Positions 60,574-64,000 of a DNA stretch of 64,000 bases are shown piece after piece. Positions within the stretch are counted from its first letter, which is position 1. The number at the start of each line of letters is the position of its first letter. Source of the stretch: Deltaproteobacteria bacterium (GTDB lineage Bacteria > Desulfobacterota > Binatia > Binatales > Binataceae); assembly GCA_019237115.1 (NCBI GenBank), contig JAFAHS010000414.1, forward strand, positions 1-64,000, in the 5' to 3' direction. A program made the translations under genes and the position numbers. The notes below the pieces were generated by a model. That model searched no databases. It was not told the DNA's origin and saw nothing but the letters and a program-made list of their open reading frames with translations.

Positions 60574-61320
60574 TCAATGCTGGGTGGCGCCGCCATCGAT
60601 CGTATAGGCTGCCCCGGTAATGTAGGCGGCCTCGTCCGAAACCAGGAAGGAAATCAGGCTGGCGACTTCCTCGGGACGCGCGATGCGCGGAACGATGCCC
60701 GGGCCCGAAGTCATCGTCTTGAGACCCAACTTCTTCATAGAGATCTGAAGCATCGGCGTGTCGACCGGACCCGGGTAGATCGCGTTGCAGCGGATGTTTT
60801 CGGCCGCGTTCTGGAAAGCGACCACTCGGGTGATGGCCGCTACTCCCCCCTTGCTGGCCGTGTACGAGGTTCCGCCACCGCCGCGGAGCGCCGCGGTGGA
60901 AGCCAAATTGACGATCGCTCCGCCGCCGGCGCGCTTGAGGTGAGGAACACCGTACTTGCAGAGCAGGAAGATGCCGCGCAGGTTGACCGCGATGGTGCGG
61001 TCGAAAACCTCCTCTGGCACATCGACTATCCTGGTGTCCTCCAGCAGCGAGATTCCGTGGCAGTTCGCCATCGTGGTGAGCTTGCCAAACCGCGAGGCGG
61101 CCAGGTCGATTGCTCGCTTGACATCTTCGGTGCGTGAGACGTCGGCTGGAGCGACCAGCGCCTGCTCGTCGCCGATGCTCTTCAAGGTCTCATTGAGACC
61201 GTCCTGGTTAACATCGAGCAATGCGACTTTGCATCCTTCACGCGCAAATACCTGCGCGGTGCTTCTGCCGATGCCGGACGCGGCGCCGGTGACAATCGCA
61301 ACTTTGTCGTTGAGTCTCAC
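60574..61320 (-). CDS. SDR family oxidoreductase
   Basis: 248 residues of classical length. NAD(P) site TGAASGIGRSTA, acidic NAD-preferring residue in KVALLDVN, NAG-type segment as ANCHGIS (usual NNAG), catalytic Ser in VNLASTAA, and Y-x-x-x-K in YTASKGG. C-terminal ITGAAYTIDGGATQ. It oxidises or reduces an alcohol/ketone, probably with NAD. Second gene of the operon, with gaps of 33 bp to the LLM gene and 27 bp to the cyclase-family gene. Confidence 0.93.
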   Translation of the reverse strand: MRLNDKVAIVTGAASGIGRSTAQVFAREGCKVALLDVNQDGLNETLKSIGDEQALVAPADVSRTEDVKRAIDLAASRFGKLTTMANCHGISLLEDTRIVDVPEEVFDRTIAVNLRGIFLLCKYGVPHLKRAGGGAIVNLASTAALRGGGGTSYTASKGGVAAITRVVAFQNAAENIRCNAIYPGPVDTPMLQISMKKLGLKTMTSGPGIVPRIARPEEVASLISFLVSDEAAYITGAAYTIDGGATQH

Positions 61321-61353
61321 CCTCTTGGGCCTCCGGGCGGGGCTGACTACTTG

Positions 61354-62460
61354 TCAGTTCCGCGCGAAACGCGGGATGACGTGCCTGCCAAACAGCTCGA
61401 TTGATCTCATCACCTTGTCGTGGGGTATCGACCAGAACTGTTGCATGCCCATCAGATGGTCCAGTCCGGTAACTTTCTGGATGTGCTCGAGTTGTCTGAT
61501 ACAGGTGTCCGGACTGCCACAGATAACGGTGCGGTTCCTGAGCAGGTAGTCCATGTTGACCTGGTCCCGCGTTACGCCCTTGGGCAGGTTGGCGCCGGCA
61601 CGCTGCGGGACATCGCGAGTACCTTCCTTGACAGCGACCTGCAGCTGCCCGCCCACGGTGAATATGGTGTTGACGTAAGACATGAAGGCGCGTTCGGCGT
61701 TCTCTCGCGCCAGCTTATCTGTTTCCGCGCAATGCACCATATAGAAGACGGCGGCTCGATTATTGATCTTCGACCCCAGCGGCTGCACTTCCTTGAGCGC
61801 ATCGCGATAGAGCTGAATGCGGCGAGCGACCTCGTCGGGATCGAGCATCACCACTAGAGTCAGCAATCCCAGACCCATCTTTCCGCACAGCGTGTGGGTG
61901 TCTTCGTTGCTACAAGCAAGCCAGAGGGGTGGGTGCGGCTTTTGTATCGGCATTGGCACCACTGTCCGCTCGGGTATGTCGAAGTAGCGCCCCTTCCAGG
62001 AAAATGTGCCATCCTGGCTGTTCCAGATATTGAGCAGAATTCGCAGCCCCTCTTCCCATCGGGCGCGCGTTTCGTCTGGGGGGATGTTGAATCCGCCCAA
62101 CTCCTGGATCGTGGCCGAGCGCCCGGTGCCAACCTCGACACGGCCTTTGCTCAGTATGTCGAGCGTTGCGATTCGTTCCGCAACACGCACCGGATGATTG
62201 TAGGGGAACGGGAGCAACACAACCGCATGCCCGATACGGATCTTCGAGGTCCGCTGGCTGAGCGCACCATACAGCACCTCGGGCGCGGAACAGTGCGAGA
62301 ATCCGGGTTGAAAATGGTGCTCGACACTCCAGAAGTTGCTGAAGCCAACCTCCTCCGCCAGAGCTACCTGTTCCAGCACCTGGTGAAAGACTTGCGCCTC
62401 GCGTTCCCGATGCTTCAGCGGGCTGTTAACCTGAATCTCGTAAAAGATCCCGAAGTCCAT
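61354..62460 (-). CDS. LLM class flavin-dependent oxidoreductase (paralogue 1 of the four-gene operon)
   Basis: 368 residues, AGGGGAGAG upstream of ATG 62460. MDFGIFYEIQVNSP, FSNFWSVEHHFQPGFSH, AVVLLPFPYNHPVRVAERI, ILSKGRVEVGTGRSATIQEL and QKPHPPLWLACSN. It aligns across its length with the 58422 protein. First gene of the operon LLM-SDR-cyclase-LLM; having two such enzymes suggests two oxygenation steps or a heterodimer like LuxAB. Confidence 0.92.
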   Translation of the reverse strand: MDFGIFYEIQVNSPLKHREREAQVFHQVLEQVALAEEVGFSNFWSVEHHFQPGFSHCSAPEVLYGALSQRTSKIRIGHAVVLLPFPYNHPVRVAERIATLDILSKGRVEVGTGRSATIQELGGFNIPPDETRARWEEGLRILLNIWNSQDGTFSWKGRYFDIPERTVVPMPIQKPHPPLWLACSNEDTHTLCGKMGLGLLTLVVMLDPDEVARRIQLYRDALKEVQPLGSKINNRAAVFYMVHCAETDKLARENAERAFMSYVNTIFTVGGQLQVAVKEGTRDVPQRAGANLPKGVTRDQVNMDYLLRNRTVICGSPDTCIRQLEHIQKVTGLDHLMGMQQFWSIPHDKVMRSIELFGRHVIPRFARN

Positions 62461-63068
62461 GCCGCTCTCCCCTGGCCTAATGTGGATCCGCCCGCAGAAT
62501 GCTGCCCGGTGTCATCCCGGGTGCAGTGAGCAACGCCTACAAGTCGAAGAGCCTGCGTTGAGGAGGCCGTGCCGAGGGATAAGCTCGGACGGACCTGCGC
62601 CCGCGACGCTGGTATCGGCTCCTCGACCGCGGAGCGCTCGCTAGTTTTGTAAACACCACCGCTCTCCCCCTTCCTATCGGATTATGGCGCGTTTCTCGAT
62701 AGCGCGTTTCTCGATAGTTCATTTTCTATCCCTGCCCAGATGAGCGTCGATAGTGTCGGCGCCACCGATCCGGTGAAGATCCTCGCATAGTTCTACCTGA
62801 CGCGCCTGAACTGTCTCAAAGCAACGTCGGAACCGCAGCGACTCCGTTTCGTTTTGCGATGCGCTCCTGACCGGCGTTGTTGGTCGCCGACACTAGCTGA
62901 GCTTTGGGCGCCGTTGCGGCAAGTGCTTAAGCGACGCCAACGAAAACGCAGCAGAGAAATCGAACGGAAAACGTTTTGAGCCCGTGCGAGTGGAGAAAAC
63001 ACCCACCCCCAATACGCTAGATCGACTGCCGTGTTCTTTCGATCGCGAGGGGTTCGACGACACCTGGC
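62461..63068. other. intergenic region with a short tandem repeat
   Basis: About 610 bp; no gene is supported. It should carry the promoter of the operon at 61354. A 15-bp exact tandem duplication lies at 62687-62716. Confidence 0.4.
62687..62716. repeat. 15-bp exact tandem duplication
   Basis: GCGCGTTTCTCGATA occurs twice head to tail. A third partial copy is not seen. Position about 230-255 bp upstream of the operon start suggests either a neutral slip or a duplicated regulator site. Confidence 0.8.
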
Positions 63069-63662
63069 TCAGCCAGCCGATTCTTTGTCGAGAGCTATGG
63101 CCGTCAAGCGGGAAACGGTAACCACCAACTCGTCTCCAGCCTTGAGGTGTTGGAGATTTTTCGGATCTCTCGCCTTCACTTTCTCGACCGATCCGTCGGG
63201 GCCCTTTAGCGTCACGGTCCCGTTCGCTTGGTCGACCTCCTCGACTGTCACTAGGACGCTGGTGCGCTCCCCCGCTACCGCCCCGGGGGTGCCGCTCTTC
63301 GCGGTCGCGATCCCCTCATTCAATGAAACGGCCGGTACGGTTTCACCGGGCTTCTTCTTTCGGACCGAGACCACTTCGTAGTAGTGCACGACAACCGGGT
63401 CGCCGACTTTCGCCGCTTTGAGGTTGTAGGGATTCTCAACTGTGAAGGTTACCTTCCTTCCGTTGGCCTCAAGCGTCACCAGCTTTTTGCTCTCGTCCAC
63501 CGCCGCAATCTTGCCATGAATGATCAATTGCGTTGCGGCCGCGACGCCCGCCACCGCTCCCGATGCTGGCGAAGGCGCACTTGTCTGCGCTGAAGCGTAT
63601 CCAGTCAGCCCGATGCCGAGAGCCAATGCTGCCGCCACTAGAAGCGTCCGTCGCCTGGTCAT
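63069..63662 (-). CDS. secreted protein with two OB-like repeats
   Basis: 197 residues from ATG 63662 (GAGGAGG upstream). Signal peptide TLLVAAALALGIGLTGYASA-Q. Two similar beta-rich units: GKIAAVDESKKLVTLEANGR with VGDPVVVHYYEVV, and VEEVDQANGTVTLKGPDGSV with LKAGDELVVTVSRLTAI. The V-D-x-x-x-x-x-V-T-L and (K/L)xGDxVxV patterns are those of DUF5666-like OB folds. Periplasmic; function unknown. Confidence 0.8.
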   Translation of the reverse strand: MTRRRTLLVAAALALGIGLTGYASAQTSAPSPASGAVAGVAAATQLIIHGKIAAVDESKKLVTLEANGRKVTFTVENPYNLKAAKVGDPVVVHYYEVVSVRKKKPGETVPAVSLNEGIATAKSGTPGAVAGERTSVLVTVEEVDQANGTVTLKGPDGSVEKVKARDPKNLQHLKAGDELVVTVSRLTAIALDKESAG

Positions 63663-64000
63663 AAGGTGCACCTCCTCGCTGAGACGGGGTTTAATCGGTG
63701 CGTATTGTTCTGGCAAGAATCGGTGGAGGGGATCCCAGAACGCGTTATCGAAGGAGCTCGAGATGCCAGGTCCGAGAGCGCTAGGCAGGCTAGAACGAAG
63801 GCGCGCGAAATAGGCCAAGGAGGAAACCTGCAGGGAGTTTTTGAATAGCCTTCGTTATTGCCTCTCGCTCTCCTGAACTGGCAAAGTTTGCCTTTGTGAT
63901 GGCGGTTTGTCGGCGTTCCACCTCTAGGCCGGGAAAATAGAGCTGCCTGCACTCGTGGGCTGCCGTTGACCCGGATGACAACCCCCGGGCCCTCTGAGCG
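63663..64000. other. intergenic region to window end
   Basis: Promoter area of the minus gene at 63662 and the remaining 340 bp. No supported gene. Confidence 0.35.

Noticed and set aside
1..64000. CRISPR arrays, insertion sequences, integrases, phage genes
   Set aside because: No regularly spaced repeats, transposase or integrase motifs, or terminal inverted repeats with target duplications were seen.

Overview
The window is GC-rich bacterial chromosomal DNA with no plasmid, phage, insertion-sequence or CRISPR signature and no rRNA or tRNA gene that I can recognise. It is Gram-negative in character: several lipoprotein signals, an outer-membrane barrel candidate, and a sigma-54 activator with matching promoters. 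It also carries a succinate dehydrogenase of the type best known from mycobacteria, and many luciferase-like flavin oxidoreductases, cyclase-family hydrolases and amidohydrolases. That mix suggests an uncultured soil lineage such as Candidatus Binatota (formerly grouped with Deltaproteobacteria); this placement is a guess from gene content, not a measurement.

Layout. 1-2 kb: end of an alpha/beta hydrolase and a luciferase-like monooxygenase. 2.4-6.4 kb: sdh operon (membrane subunit, flavoprotein, iron-sulfur protein, then a TPR-like protein). 7.2-15.2 kb: minus-strand accessory catabolic block (GST, SnoaL-like protein, cyclase-family protein, three amidohydrolases). 15.8-19.4 kb: a secreted HP-repeat protein and a lipoprotein, divergent from an ECF sigma factor/anti-sigma/DUF3106 operon. 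19.4-23.6 kb: pyridoxamine-phosphate oxidase, GFA-family protein, F420-type LLM oxidoreductase, ThDP enzyme. 23.8-26.9 kb: single-HKD phospholipase-D-like protein, S53 (sedolisin) peptidase, small secreted protein. 27.3-28.0 kb: a methyltransferase gene broken by three frameshifts. 28.2-35.4 kb: PAP2 phosphatase, outer-membrane lipoprotein/barrel, GDPD-like protein, and a histidine kinase/NtrC-family regulator pair. 35.7-38.8 kb: methyltransferase, DUF2306 protein and FAD oxidoreductase that look imported. 38.8-42.7 kb: ABC exporter with a haem-binding lipoprotein, then YceI. 43-53 kb: esterase, CmcJ/NvfI-type oxygenase, large LuxR-type ATPase regulator with SnoaL-like genes, a flavoprotein disulfide reductase, and relics. 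53.6-58.4 kb: isoprenylcysteine-methyltransferase-like protein, NylB-like serine hydrolase, ABC exporter, CocE relic. 58.4-62.5 kb: tight four-gene operon LLM-SDR-cyclase-LLM. 63 kb: a secreted two-repeat protein.

The most interesting pattern is regulatory. Six copies of an 18-bp palindrome of the form TGTTCAA-N4-TTGAACA occur in three pairs. Each pair lies 85-140 bp upstream of a sigma-54 (-24/-12) promoter: before the PAP2 gene, before the outer-membrane lipoprotein gene, and between two divergent sigma-54 promoters next to the kinase/NtrC-type pair. This looks like an autoregulated sigma-54 envelope regulon whose activator is encoded in the same window. A second theme is the repeated enzyme set (LLM flavin oxidoreductases, an unusual cyclase family with Gln in place of the first motif His, amidohydrolases, SDR, SnoaL-like proteins) in two separate clusters, pointing to a modular oxidative/hydrolytic catabolic route with unknown substrate.
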